This document shows positions 18,675 through 28,164 of a stretch of DNA of 64,000 nucleotides, in pieces (within the stretch, counting starts at the first letter, position 1; every line of letters starts with the position of its first letter). The stretch is taken from the NCBI GenBank assembly GCA_964242115.1, contig CAXSZX010000007.1:62001-126000 (forward strand), in the 5' to 3' direction. Position numbers and translations under genes: made by a program. Source of the stretch: BOG-908 sp964242115. Lineage in GTDB: Bacteria; Pseudomonadota; Alphaproteobacteria; Acetobacterales; Acetobacteraceae. The notes beneath the pieces are model-generated. The model did no database searches. It was not told the origin of the DNA and was given only the letters and a program-made list of their open reading frames with translations.

Positions 18675-21600
18675 ATGAACGCCGTGTCGCAGCACAAGGG
18701 CCGGGCCAAGGCGCGGCCGAGCGAGGAGGCGGGGCTGACCGGCCTGCCTGCACGGTCCCGCACAGGCAAGCTGCTGCTGATTGCGCATAGCGAAGCGCAG
18801 GCAGCCCGGCTCGCAGCTTGCGCCGCCGCGCTGGTGCCGGAGCTCTCTCCCGTCCTGCTGCCCGGCTGGGACTGCCTGGCCTACGACCGCGCCAGCCCGT
18901 CCCGCGCGGTAATGGGCCAGCGCATGCGCGCCCTGCGCGCGATCTCGTCTGGGCGAACCCGCCTGGTCGTCGCCTCGCCCGAAGCTGCGGTCCAGCGCCT
19001 GCCAGCGCCGGAGCGCTACGCCACGGTGCACCTGCGGGTCGGCCAGGCAGTCTCGGCCGATGTGCTGTGTGCCAGCCTGGCGCGGCTGGGTTACGCGGCC
19101 GGCGATGAGGCGGACCAGCCGGGCGACATGGTCCACCAGGGCAGTGTCGTGGACGTGGTGCCGGCCGACGGCTCGGCCGCGCTGCGCATCCGGCTGGACA
19201 GCAGGGACGGCGCCTGCGTGGTGACCGAGATCGACCGGTTCGACCCGGCCACTCAGCGCAGCGCAGGCGCCCTGCAGGAACAGTCGGTCGGCCCGGCCTC
19301 CGAGGTGGTGTGGGACCAGGACGCGCCGGAGCAGGAGCGCGCGCCCGGCCTCGAACACGGCCTGGCGGATCTCGGCGCCCCGCTGACGAGCGTTTTCGAG
19401 CTGCTGCGCGGCGCGCAGGTGCTGCTGGACCCGCAGGCCGCCGAGCGGGTGGAGGACCACCTGGCGCAGCTCGAGGAAGCCCGAACCACCCGGGTGGCGT
19501 TGTCGCGTGCCACCGGTGCCGCCCTGCCGCCGGACGGATTGTACCTGGACCGGGCCGCCTGGCGGCGTGCCGCACGCAGGGCGACGGAACTGGAGTGGCC
19601 CGTGGCCGAGGCGCTGCCCTTGCTGCGCACCGGTCGCGACGGGCTGGAGGCGGCGCGGGCTTTCGTGGCAGCCCAGCAGGCCGCCGGGCGGCGCGTTGGC
19701 TTGTCCGGTGCACGCCTGTGGCGCGCGCTGGGCCAGGACGGCAACGCGTGCGACGGCTGGGCGGCGCTGGAGGCGCTGCGGCCGGCGGCGATCGGCCTGT
19801 TGCCGGAGGGCGTCTCGCGGGGTTTCGCCACAGCGGACGCCATGGTGTTGGCTGCCGCCGACGTGCTGCCGCCACGCCACGGCCGCGCCAGCCCGGAGGG
19901 ACTGTTCGACGTGAAGCTGCGCCCGGGCGACGCGGTCGTTCACCTCGATTACGGCATGGCCAGGCTGGACGGTCTGGAGACGGTGACCACCGCACACCCT
20001 GCCGACCACCTTGTGCTGGGCTTTGCCGACGGCGCCCGCAAGCTGGTGGATTGTGCGGAGACGGACCGCGTGTGGCGCTACGGGTCTGGCACCGATGGGA
20101 TGTGCCTCGACCGCGCCGACGGCGGCAGCTGGGCGCGCCGGCGCGACGCAGTGCTGGCCAGCCTGGAGGAGACCGCGCGCACCCTGGTAGCCCAGGTCAG
20201 CGCGCGTGCCAGCGTCACCGCTGCGCCCTTGAGCCCGCCCAAACGGCAGATGGACCGCTTCGCCGCCGGCTTCACCTTCACGCCCACGCCCGACCAGGAC
20301 GCCGCGTTCGCCGACATAGCCGCCGACCTGGCCCAGCCGCACCCGATGAACCGGCTGCTGTGCGGCGACGTGGGGTTCGGCAAGACGGAAGCGGCCCTGC
20401 GCGCCGCCGCCGCCGCCGCGTTGAGCGGCAGGCAGGTGGCGGTGCTGGCGCCTACCACCGTGCTGGTGCGCCAGCACGTCTCGGCGTTCCGCCGCCGGTT
20501 CGCAGCACTCGGCATCGAGGTGGCCGCGCTCTCCCGCCTCACCGGCGCTGCCGACGCGCGCGCCATCCACGCGCGGCTCGCCGACGGCACGCTGCGCGTC
20601 GTGGTCGGCACCCAGGCGCTGGCCTCCGAGAAGATCGCCTTTGCGGACTTGGCCCTGGTGATAATCGACGAGGAACAGCGTTTCGGCACCAAGGCCAAGG
20701 CGTGCCTGGCCCGCCTGCAGGACGGCGTGCACACGCTCACGCTGACCGCGACCCCCATCCCGCGCACGCTGGAAGGCGCTCTGGCCGGGCTGCAGACCAT
20801 CTCCGTGCTCTCCACGCCGCCCTCCCGCCGCTTGCCGGTGCGCACCACGGTCAGTCCGGAGGACGAGGCGGTGGTGCGCACCGCCCTGCTGCGGGAGCAC
20901 GCGCGTGGCGGCCAAAGCTTTTGCGTGTGCCCGCGCATCGAGGACCTGGACGCGCTGGCGGCCAGGCTGGACACGCTGGTGCCGGACCTGTCCGTGGTGG
21001 TGCTGCACGGCAAGATGAAGCCGGACGCGCTGGACAGCGTGCTGGTTGGCTTCTCCGAAGGCCACGGCGACGTGCTGCTGTCCACCGACATCATCGAGGC
21101 CGGGCTGGACATCCCGCGCGCCAACACGATCCTGGTCTGGCGCGCCGACCGTTTCGGCCTGGCGCAGCTGCACCAGTTGCGCGGCCGCGTCGGCCGCGGC
21201 GGCGCACGCGGCGCTGCGTGGCTGTTCACCGACCCGGCTGCGCCGCCCGGCCCTTCGGCCGCCCGCCGCCTGGCAGCACTGGCCGCACATGACGGCCTGG
21301 GCGCCGGCTTCGCGGTGGCCGCCGCCGACCTGGACCAACGCGGTGCCGGCGACCTGCTCGGCGATGACCAAGCTGGTCACGCCAAGCTGCTGGGCGTGGA
21401 GCTCGCGCGCCACAAGCTGGCGCAAGCGATGGCCCGCCTGCGCGGTGAGACGGCGGAGGACTGGCACCCTGCTCTGGCGCTGGACCTGCCCGCCTACATC
21501 CCGCCCGTCTACATGCCCGACGTGGCGGCACGTATCGCCCTGCACGTGCGGCTAGGCCACGCGCCGGACGCGGCCGAGCTGACCGAGGAGCTGGAAGACC

Positions 21601-21863
21601 GCTTCGGACCGATGCCGGAGGAGTTGTCCAACCTGGTCGCGGTGGCGAGCCTGCGGGCGGACTGCCTGGAGCTCGGCGTGGCGAGGTTGGAAGCCGGCCC
21701 CGCCGCTGTGGCCGCGACCATGCGGGCGGAGCCGGGCGAGGTGGAAGGTTTGGAGCGCAAGGGGTGGAGGCTGTTGCTGCGGGTTCCGACGTCGACGGCC
21801 AGCGCGCGGCTGGCGGCGGCAAAGGACCTGCTCGGGAAGGTAAGGCGGGCAGGCCTAAGCTGA
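18675..21863 (+). CDS. Mfd-like transcription-repair coupling helicase
   Basis: About 1060 residues, near the usual Mfd length. Domains in order: UvrB-like D1 (LLPGWDCLAYDRASPS; RLVVASPEAAVQRLP; GDMVHQGSVVDVVP), the RNA-polymerase-interacting CarD-like domain (GDAVVHLDYGMARLDG), the SF2 translocase with Walker A CGDVGFGKTEAALRAA (about residue 564), IIDEEQRFGTKAKA (DEEQ box) and TATPIPRTL, helicase C with STDIIEAGLDIPRANT and QLRGRVGRG, and a TRCF D7 domain (LEDRFGPMPEELSNLVAV). It should be an ATP-driven translocase that removes stalled RNA polymerase, or a specialised paralogue. The D1 and CarD-like parts diverge from standard Mfd (GMARLDG where GIGRFEG is usual). Start uncertain: TTG 18600, ATG 18675 or GTG 18684 (best spacing from AGGAG). 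Confidence 0.85.
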   Translation: MNAVSQHKGRAKARPSEEAGLTGLPARSRTGKLLLIAHSEAQAARLAACAAALVPELSPVLLPGWDCLAYDRASPSRAVMGQRMRALRAISSGRTRLVVASPEAAVQRLPAPERYATVHLRVGQAVSADVLCASLARLGYAAGDEADQPGDMVHQGSVVDVVPADGSAALRIRLDSRDGACVVTEIDRFDPATQRSAGALQEQSVGPASEVVWDQDAPEQERAPGLEHGLADLGAPLTSVFELLRGAQVLLDPQAAERVEDHLAQLEEARTTRVALSRATGAALPPDGLYLDRAAWRRAARRATELEWPVAEALPLLRTGRDGLEAARAFVAAQQAAGRRVGLSGARLWRALGQDGNACDGWAALEALRPAAIGLLPEGVSRGFATADAMVLAAADVLPPRHGRASPEGLFDVKLRPGDAVVHLDYGMARLDGLETVTTAHPADHLVLGFADGARKLVDCAETDRVWRYGSGTDGMCLDRADGGSWARRRDAVLASLEETARTLVAQVSARASVTAAPLSPPKRQMDRFAAGFTFTPTPDQDAAFADIAADLAQPHPMNRLLCGDVGFGKTEAALRAAAAAALSGRQVAVLAPTTVLVRQHVSAFRRRFAALGIEVAALSRLTGAADARAIHARLADGTLRVVVGTQALASEKIAFADLALVIIDEEQRFGTKAKACLARLQDGVHTLTLTATPIPRTLEGALAGLQTISVLSTPPSRRLPVRTTVSPEDEAVVRTALLREHARGGQSFCVCPRIEDLDALAARLDTLVPDLSVVVLHGKMKPDALDSVLVGFSEGHGDVLLSTDIIEAGLDIPRANTILVWRADRFGLAQLHQLRGRVGRGGARGAAWLFTDPAAPPGPSAARRLAALAAHDGLGAGFAVAAADLDQRGAGDLLGDDQAGHAKLLGVELARHKLAQAMARLRGETAEDWHPALALDLPAYIPPVYMPDVAARIALHVRLGHAPDAAELTEELEDRFGPMPEELSNLVAVASLRADCLELGVARLEAGPAAVAATMRAEPGEVEGLERKGWRLLLRVPTSTASARLAAAKDLLGKVRRAGLS

Positions 21864-21907
21864 GCAGGACCGAGGTTCTCGGAACCCGCCGGCAAGACTA
21901 GGGACAG

Positions 21908-22042
21908 GAAGGCAAAGCCTGCTTTTTTAAAAGCAGCAAAAACTCCTGGTCCTGCTATCGCGGACTCTCCCCCCAGCGTGCACCTCAGGGATCAAAAGTC
22001 TTTTGGTTCGTTTTTCAAAAAAGAACCGCTTGCCTTGCTTCC
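21908..22042. repeat. Bipartite inverted-repeat element, copy 5
   Basis: GGCAAAGCCTGCTTTTTTAAAA left stem, CTGCTATCGCGG, CAGCGTGCACCTCAGGG centre, then TTTTGGTTCGTTTTTCAAAA and the CCGCTTGCCTTGCTT terminus. It starts 45 bases after the Mfd-like gene stop and abuts the stop of the convergent small membrane protein gene. Confidence 0.85.
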
Positions 22043-22069
22043 TTCCGACCATCGTCCAGGCCGCCGAAG

Positions 22070-22282
22070 TCAAAGGTGATGTCGATGCCGTCCGAGAAGG
22101 TGCGAGTACTGGCTGGCAAGCAGCGTGTTGATCACGCCAATCAGTAAGCCTGCGAGCAACGGAACGCCTACCAGGGGCCACGCAGCCCATTTCGGGATGT
22201 CGAATAGGAAAAGGTCGGAGAGGTAGATAATCAGCATAGGAAGGGCAGCTGCTACGACGATACCACCGAAGAAGGATTTCAA
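22070..22282 (-). CDS. Small membrane protein of unknown function
   Basis: A 70-residue frame from a TTG preceded by AGGA at 8 bases. It has two predicted membrane segments (GIVVAAALPMLIIYLSDLFL and AAWPLVGVPLLAGLLIGVIN) and a positively charged tail (HLLGRHRHHL), giving a hairpin with both ends probably cytoplasmic. It lies between repeat copies 5 and 6. The hydrophobic pattern argues for a real gene; the TTG start and short length leave doubt. Confidence 0.5.
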   Translation of the reverse strand: MKSFFGGIVVAAALPMLIIYLSDLFLFDIPKWAAWPLVGVPLLAGLLIGVINTLLASQYSHLLGRHRHHL

Positions 22283-22463
22283 CTCTGGTTCCTGCTCTCA
22301 AACTACATTCGTCTTGATCAGCGAAGTATTTCCTGCGCCGGTGCTGATGTGTTGGCGCACCGTCCACGAAGCACCGCGGTGATGAAATAGTCATCTGGCG
22401 ATGGCACAAGGGCTTTCGTCCCGCGCCAGCGGCCAGCGTTCCTGGCTCCTCGAAACCCGGCCG

Positions 22464-22597
22464 GGAAGGCGTGGTCTGCTTTTTCTGAGCTTCAGCAGAG
22501 AGGTCTGGTCCTGCTGGCAAAGACTTATCCGCAGCACGTGCTCAGGAGAACGAAAGTTCTTTGGTTCTTTGCTGAGCAAGAACTGCTTGGCTGGCCT
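22464..22597. repeat. Bipartite inverted-repeat element, copy 6 (degenerate)
   Basis: GGAAGGCGTGGTCTGCTTTTTC start, CCTGCTGG, CGCAGCACGTGCTCAGGAG centre, GAAAGTTCTTTGGTTCTTT and ACTGCTTGGCTGGCC end. The stems carry several mismatches. It is not next to any stop codon. Confidence 0.65.
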
Positions 22598-22810
22598 GTC
22601 GAATGACACCAGGCCCTGTCGTCAGGGCGGACAGCAAACAGGCTCGAGCAAAAACTCTGGTCATGCCTGAGGCGACTTGCAATGCCTCGCGGATGTTTGC
22701 TCGGAGCTGCCGTCGCGTTGGCTGACGGTAAGCAATGCAGCAAACGAGCAAGGCTTCACGGCGCCAGACCGCGAAGCCGACGACCGTCATGAGTAGTTTC
22801 CGATCCTGGC

Positions 22811-22826
22811 TGACGGCACGCCGTCA
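22811..22826. promoter_or_regulatory. Candidate operator palindrome upstream of the RND pump
   Basis: TGACGGCACGCCGTCA is a perfect 7-bp inverted repeat with a 2-base centre, about 120 bases upstream of the RND permease start. Size and position suit a dimeric regulator such as a TetR-family protein, but no regulator gene is adjacent and it could equally be chance in GC-rich DNA. Confidence 0.3.
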
Positions 22827-22943
22827 GGGTCTATGCGGTCTGCGATCACCAGGATGCCGGGTGACCTGAGCGGACGCGTTTCGCGAGCCGGCGACAGGAT
22901 GGCAGCCGCACGCGGGCAATGATCATTCTATCGGAACTGCATA

Positions 22944-25900
22944 GTGGTAGACTTCTTCATCACCCGGCCGATCTTTGCCGGAGTCGTCGCGATCATCATG
23001 GTGCTCGCAGGCGCCGTCGGCTACTTGCTTTTGCCGGTGGCGCAGTTTCCCCAGATTGCACCTCCCCAAGTCGTCGTAAGTGCCGCCTACCCGGGTGCCA
23101 GCGCGCAGGTCGTCGCAGACACAGTGACCACGCCGCTCGAGCAGCAGATCAACGGCGTCGAAGGCATGGCCTACATGTCGTCCGTCAGCGCGAATGACGG
23201 CACGTCGAACATAACGATCACGTTCAACATCGGCTATAACGTGGACATCGCCGCAGTCGACGTGCAGAACCGGGTCTCGCAGGCCACCGGCGACCTGCCT
23301 GCCATTGTCACCCAGGGTGGCATCACGATCAAGAAGCAGCAGCCCAATTTCACCCTCATCGTGAACATGGTCTCGCCGGACGGCTCCGTCGGTGCTCTCG
23401 GCCTCAGCAACTACGCCTACCTTCAGGTGGTGGACCCGCTCAAACGCCTGCTCGGCACCAGCGACGTCGTGATCTTCGGCGAGAAGCGCTACTCGATGCG
23501 CGTCTGGCTGCACCCCGATCGCCTTGCCGAACTCGGCGTGACGGCGGCGCAGGTGCAATCCGCGATCGCCGAGCAGAACCAGCAGGTCGCGGGTGGCAAA
23601 CTTGGTGAGGCACCGTCGCCGCCAAACCAGCAGTTCGAGCTGCAGATCAACACGCTGGGCCGGCTGACCGACGCCAAGGCTTTCGAAGAGATCATCGTGC
23701 GCGCGGGCAATGGCAGCAGCGCGATGGTCCGGCTGAAGGACGTCGCCCGCGTCGAACTCGGGGCCCAGTCCTACGACTCGAACTTCTACATCAACGGCAA
23801 GCCGTCTGTTGGGCTGGCGATCTACCAGTCACCCGGTGCCAACGCGCTGGCCCTGGACAAACTCGTGCGCGCCAAAATGGACGAACTCGCTCCGCATTTT
23901 CCGGCCGGGATCGCCTACGAGATCAAGTACGACACGACCATGTTCGTATCGGCTGCGTTGCATGAGGTCGTGCTCACCCTCGTCGAAGCCATAGGTCTGG
24001 TGTTCGTCGTGGTGTTCGTGTTCCTGCAAAGTTGGCGGACGACGTTGATACCCGCCATCTCGATTCCGGTCTCGCTCATCGGGACCCTGGGCGTGATGAA
24101 GGTGGTCGGGTTCTCAATCAACATCGTGAGCCTTCTCGGCCTGGTGCTCGCGATCGGGCTGGTGGTGGACGACGCGATCGTCGTCGTGGAGAACGTCAAG
24201 CGGCAGATCGACAACGGCAACTCACCGTTCGACGCCGCAAAAATCGCCATGACGGAGGTGACCGGGCCCATCATTGCGACGACAGCGGTGCTGATGGCGG
24301 TGTTCGTTCCGGTCGCTTTCCTGCCGGGCATCACCGGGCAGCTATACCGGCAGTTCGCGCTCACGATCGCGATCTCGGTTGCGTTCTCCGCCTTCAACTC
24401 GCTGACGCTCAGCCCGGCGTTGTGCGCGATCCTGCTCAAGCCCAGCACCGGCGAACAGGCGTGGGTGTTCCGCGCGTTCAACGCTGCGTTCGGCTGGCTG
24501 TCGGACAGATTTGCGGCCAGCGTACGCACCACGACGCGCTACTGGCCGGTGATGTTCCTGCTGCTCGGCGGAACGGTCGCGGGCGCCTACGTGCTGTCCG
24601 GGGCCATCCCGACCGCTTTCGTGCCAGTGGAAGACCAGGGCTACTTCTTCATCGTCATGCAGTTACCGGACGGCGCGGCGCTGGCGCGCACCGAGGCTGT
24701 GGCGCGCCAGGTACGAGCCATAATCATGAAAAGGCCGGAGGTTCAGGACTTCGTCGTCATCCCCGGCCTGAACTTCCTGACAAACTCCACGCAATCCAAC
24801 AGCGCCGTTGCGTTCGCCATTCTCAAGCCATGGGCGGCGCGTCCAGGTGCCGCGCATAGCGCGCAGAGTATCGTCACCGCACTGAAGCCGGAACTGTTGG
24901 CCATCCCCGCAAGCATCGTGCTGAGCTTCGACCCGCCCTCGATCCCCGGCCTCGGCACAACCGGCGGTTTCGAGTTCGAAGTCGAGGACCGCACCGGCAG
25001 CGGGTCCAGCAAGCTCGACGCCGCCACCAAGGCGGTGCTTGCGGAGGCACGCAAGCAGCCTGAACTGGACCCACAGCAATTGTTGACGACGTTCGGTGCC
25101 GCGACGCCGCAACTCGAGTTCGTGCTCGATCGCGACAAGGCGAAGCAGTTCGGAGTGAACCTGTCCGACGTGTTCACCACCATGCAGATTTTTCTCGGCT
25201 CGCTTTACGTCAACGACTTCAACCTGTTTGGGCGGACGTTCCGCGTCATCGTGCAGGGCGAAGGGCTTGACCGGACCGGCCAGCTCGACTTCGCCAAGAT
25301 ATTCCTGCCGACTGCGGGCGGCGGTGTGCTGCCGCTGGACGCGGTGGGTAAGTTGCGGCCGATGGTCGGGCCGCCCACGGTGCCGCATTACAACCTGTAT
25401 GGCTCGGCGCTGATCAGCGGTGAGCCTGCTTCGGGTTTCAGTTCGAGCCAGGCAATCGCCGCCATGCAACGCGCCGCCGCCATCGCGTTGCCGCAGGGTT
25501 TCGACTACGACTGGACCGGCGTCATCTATCAGCAGTTGCAGGCTGGCTCTACCGCGGTGCTGATCTTTGCGCTGGCGTTCGTCTTCGTGTTCCTCTCGCT
25601 TGCGGCGCAATACGAAAGCTGGTCGATGCCGTTCATGGTGCTGCTCTCGGTGCCTTTCGCCCTGAGCGGCGCGCTGCTTGCGCTCTGGCTGCGCGGTCTG
25701 CAGCTCGACGTGTACGGTGAGATCGGCCTGGTCATGCTGATCGGCCTGTCGGCGAAGAACGCCATCCTGATCGTGGAATTTGCCAAACGCCTGCGAGAGG
25801 AAGGCAAGTCGGCGGTCGAAGCGGCGATGCAGGCGGCGCGGCTGCGGCTGCGGCCGATCCTGATGACGGCGTTCGCCTTCATTCTGGGCGTCTCGCCGCT

Positions 25901-26093
25901 CGTGCTCGCGGGCGGCGCGGGTGCGGCAAGCCGGCAATCACTCGGCACTGTGGTGTTCGGCGGGATGCTTGCGGCGACCGTGTTGGGGCTGGTGTTCACA
26001 CCGGTCTTCTACGTCACCATCGAGAAACTGCGCGGAGGCAGGTTGTCGGTCGCGCGGCAACGCGAACTTCCTGCCCCTCACCCAGCGGAGTGA
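22944..26093 (+). CDS. RND multidrug efflux permease (HAE1/AcrB family)
   Basis: An inner-membrane proton-driven drug exporter of 1049 residues, full family length. It starts at a GTG with GGAA about 8 bases upstream. The N-terminus DFFITRPIFAGVVAIIMVLA is the standard first membrane helix. The proton-relay Asp pair is in GLVVDDAIVVVENV (about residues 408-409), and the matching Lys is in SAKNAILIVEFAKRL (about residue 940). Pore-domain repeats and the funnel hairpin (FGVNLSDVFTTMQIFLGSLY) are present. The adaptor follows 4 bases later; no outer-membrane factor is in the window, so the pump must use an unlinked TolC-type channel. Confidence 0.95.
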   Translation: MVDFFITRPIFAGVVAIIMVLAGAVGYLLLPVAQFPQIAPPQVVVSAAYPGASAQVVADTVTTPLEQQINGVEGMAYMSSVSANDGTSNITITFNIGYNVDIAAVDVQNRVSQATGDLPAIVTQGGITIKKQQPNFTLIVNMVSPDGSVGALGLSNYAYLQVVDPLKRLLGTSDVVIFGEKRYSMRVWLHPDRLAELGVTAAQVQSAIAEQNQQVAGGKLGEAPSPPNQQFELQINTLGRLTDAKAFEEIIVRAGNGSSAMVRLKDVARVELGAQSYDSNFYINGKPSVGLAIYQSPGANALALDKLVRAKMDELAPHFPAGIAYEIKYDTTMFVSAALHEVVLTLVEAIGLVFVVVFVFLQSWRTTLIPAISIPVSLIGTLGVMKVVGFSINIVSLLGLVLAIGLVVDDAIVVVENVKRQIDNGNSPFDAAKIAMTEVTGPIIATTAVLMAVFVPVAFLPGITGQLYRQFALTIAISVAFSAFNSLTLSPALCAILLKPSTGEQAWVFRAFNAAFGWLSDRFAASVRTTTRYWPVMFLLLGGTVAGAYVLSGAIPTAFVPVEDQGYFFIVMQLPDGAALARTEAVARQVRAIIMKRPEVQDFVVIPGLNFLTNSTQSNSAVAFAILKPWAARPGAAHSAQSIVTALKPELLAIPASIVLSFDPPSIPGLGTTGGFEFEVEDRTGSGSSKLDAATKAVLAEARKQPELDPQQLLTTFGAATPQLEFVLDRDKAKQFGVNLSDVFTTMQIFLGSLYVNDFNLFGRTFRVIVQGEGLDRTGQLDFAKIFLPTAGGGVLPLDAVGKLRPMVGPPTVPHYNLYGSALISGEPASGFSSSQAIAAMQRAAAIALPQGFDYDWTGVIYQQLQAGSTAVLIFALAFVFVFLSLAAQYESWSMPFMVLLSVPFALSGALLALWLRGLQLDVYGEIGLVMLIGLSAKNAILIVEFAKRLREEGKSAVEAAMQAARLRLRPILMTAFAFILGVSPLVLAGGAGAASRQSLGTVVFGGMLAATVLGLVFTPVFYVTIEKLRGGRLSVARQRELPAPHPAE

Positions 26094-26097
26094 CGCA

Positions 26098-27303
26098 ATG
26101 CCCGACGTGAACCAGCCCGACACGCATGCGCCGACGTCCAGTGGCGAGCCCGTCTTGCAGCGCACGCGCCGCAGCACCCGGCGTGGGCGCGCCGGGACGA
26201 TCCTTGCCTGCCTCCTTGTGGCCGCCGGGATTGGTGCGTGGTGGTTCACCAGCCGCACGCCCCAACAAGCCAAGGCCGCGCCGGCACTGATGCAGGTTCC
26301 TTTCGTGACTGTCAGCGCAGGTGACTTGCCGATATACCGCAGCTTCCCCGCAACGATGCAGGCGATGCGGACGGTGACCATCCAGGCCCGGGTCACGGGC
26401 TACCTCGCCCAGCAAACGGCGGTGGACGGAGCCGACGTGGCAGAGGGCGCGCTACTGTACAGGATAGATGCCAAGGACTACCAGGCGGCGTTCGCCCAGG
26501 CCCAAGCGCAACTTAGGTCGGCTGGCGCGAGCCTTCGCTACGCGCGCGCCACCAACGGACGTAATCAGGTGCTGGCGCATGACGGTTGGGTGTCCCGCGA
26601 TGCGGCCGATCAGACGGACAGCAATTTCAACCAAGGACGTGCGACGTTGGCAAACGACGGCGCCGCGCTCGACGAGGCGGCGCTCAACCTCGGCCGTACC
26701 GAGATCCGTGCGCCGTTCGCTGGCCGTATCAGTGCGAGCCAAGTGTTTCAGGGCAGCCTGATCAGCGTTGCCGGTGCCACGCTGAACACGCTCGTGCAGC
26801 TCGACCCTATTTACGTGAGCTTTGATCCCGCGGAAACCGACCTTCCGGTGATTACGAGTGAGCAGGCCCGGGCGCCGATACAGGCATTGGTATCGGTCAG
26901 TGGCGGCAAGTCGGACCACACTGGCGTTCTCACCTTCATCGACAATCAGATGAACCAGTCCACCGGCACCATCCTGTTGCGTGCTACGATCGCGAACCCG
27001 GACCACGTCCTGCTGCCGGGTGAATACGTGACCGTCCGCCTGCACCTTGGTGACTTGCACGGTGCCTTGCTGATACCGCAAGATGCCGTAGGCGCCACCC
27101 AGATCGGGCGTACGGTGATGGTCGTGGGCGCCGGCAACAGGGTCGAGTCACATCTCGTCACGCTCGGCGACACCTACGACGAGAACGTCGTTGCCACAAC
27201 CGGAGTGAAAGTGGGTGATCGAGTCATCACCGGCCAGCTGCAGAAAATTAAACCAGGACTCCAGGTGAACCCGATTGACGGATACGGCACCGGGGCGCCA
27301 TGA
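26098..27303 (+). CDS. RND efflux periplasmic adaptor (AcrA/MexA type)
   Basis: A 401-residue membrane fusion protein starting at the ATG 4 bases after the permease stop, with GGAG in the permease end. It has an N-terminal anchor (AGTILACLLVAAGIGAWWF) without a lipobox Cys, a barrel-sandwich half motif (VTIQARVTGYLAQQTAVDGA), a coiled-coil hairpin (about residues 125-195), the second lipoyl half (LGRTEIRAPFAGRISASQ), and a beta-barrel and membrane-proximal domain. It connects the permease to an outer-membrane channel. The permease-first order is the reverse of the usual acrAB arrangement. A repeat copy begins about 17 bases after the stop. Confidence 0.92.
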   Translation: MPDVNQPDTHAPTSSGEPVLQRTRRSTRRGRAGTILACLLVAAGIGAWWFTSRTPQQAKAAPALMQVPFVTVSAGDLPIYRSFPATMQAMRTVTIQARVTGYLAQQTAVDGADVAEGALLYRIDAKDYQAAFAQAQAQLRSAGASLRYARATNGRNQVLAHDGWVSRDAADQTDSNFNQGRATLANDGAALDEAALNLGRTEIRAPFAGRISASQVFQGSLISVAGATLNTLVQLDPIYVSFDPAETDLPVITSEQARAPIQALVSVSGGKSDHTGVLTFIDNQMNQSTGTILLRATIANPDHVLLPGEYVTVRLHLGDLHGALLIPQDAVGATQIGRTVMVVGAGNRVESHLVTLGDTYDENVVATTGVKVGDRVITGQLQKIKPGLQVNPIDGYGTGAP

Positions 27304-27319
27304 GCCTCGCCGATCGGCG

Positions 27320-27450
27320 GAAAGCAAGGCAAGCGGGTCTTTTAAAAAAAACGAAAAACTTTGGCTTCCCTCGGCGCGCGCTTCAGGAACCTCCGCGACA
27401 GCAGGGGTAAGAGTTTTTTGCTGCTTTTCAAAAAAGCAGGCCTTGCTTTC
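27320..27450. repeat. Bipartite inverted-repeat element, copy 7
   Basis: GAAAGCAAGGCAAGCGGGTC, TTCCCTCGGCGCGCGCTTCAGG, CCGCGACAGCAGGGG, then TTTTTTGCTGCTTTTC and AAAAAAGCAGGCCTTGC. Follows the adaptor gene of the RND pump. Confidence 0.85.
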
Positions 27451-27512
27451 TCGATCTCACGTGTGCTTTTGGGAAAACCAGGTGCGCGAGGCTGTTGCCA
27501 TAAGGATACCTC

Positions 27513-27947
27513 GTGGGCTTTCTGTTCGTAATCCTGGCCGGCGCGCTCAACGCTGTTCAGTCCGGTAGCAACGCACAACTTGTTCGCTCGCTCGGACGGC
27601 CATGGCTTGTAGCCCTGCTGGTCAGCTCCATCACCGCGGCCGCGTTCCTGGCAGTGTTCCTTGTAACCGGAGTGCGTGCGCCTGAGGCGGGACGAGTTGG
27701 CGATACGCCGTGGTGGGCCTGGACAGGCGGCCTATGCGGCGCCGCTTACGTGACAAGCACCCTGTTTTTTGCAGAACGGATGGGTGCGGGTTTGTTCACC
27801 GGCCTGACGATCACGGCAGGCATCGTTGCGTCCATCATCGTAGATCATTTCGGTCTGGTCGGATTTCAGCAGCATGCTGCGAGCGTGCTGCGCATCGCCG
27901 GTGCCGCGCTCATGATCGTCGGACTGGCCCTTGTCGCGCGGTTTTGA
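27513..27947 (+). CDS. YdcZ/DUF606-type small membrane transporter
   Basis: A 144-residue integral membrane protein from a GTG preceded by AAGGA at 6 bases. It has four membrane helices (GFLFVILAGALNAVQSG, the start of the first; then SSITAAAFLAVFLVTGV, WTGGLCGAAYVTSTLFF, GAALMIVGLALVA). The NAVQSGSNAQL motif in helix 1 and the short TPWWAWTGG loop are typical of YdcZ/DUF606, half-size relatives of the drug/metabolite transporter superfamily that probably work as dimers. The substrate is unknown. Confidence 0.8.
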   Translation: MGFLFVILAGALNAVQSGSNAQLVRSLGRPWLVALLVSSITAAAFLAVFLVTGVRAPEAGRVGDTPWWAWTGGLCGAAYVTSTLFFAERMGAGLFTGLTITAGIVASIIVDHFGLVGFQQHAASVLRIAGAALMIVGLALVARF

Positions 27948-28164
27948 GGATGCCCTTGCCATTGGCAGCCAGACGCAGCTAAGTCCTGCTAACCGAGACA
28001 GCGAACAAACGGGCCGTGCATACCGATGCACCCCCGATCCCCGCACCTACGCGTTGACGGACCGTTCTCGTCGGCAAGTAGTCGCTGACCGTTTCAGATC
28101 GCCCTTCATCGAATGGGCTGCCAGAGCCCAAAGCCCGTCAAACCACCCGTAGGAAGCCAAACGC

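Noticed and set aside
18558..21545. Very long minus-strand open frame (995 codons)
   Set aside because: It lies opposite the Mfd-like gene, whose motifs are unmistakable; the antisense frame is Arg/Gly/Gln/Val rich, has no domain, and is a by-product of GC-rich codon bias.
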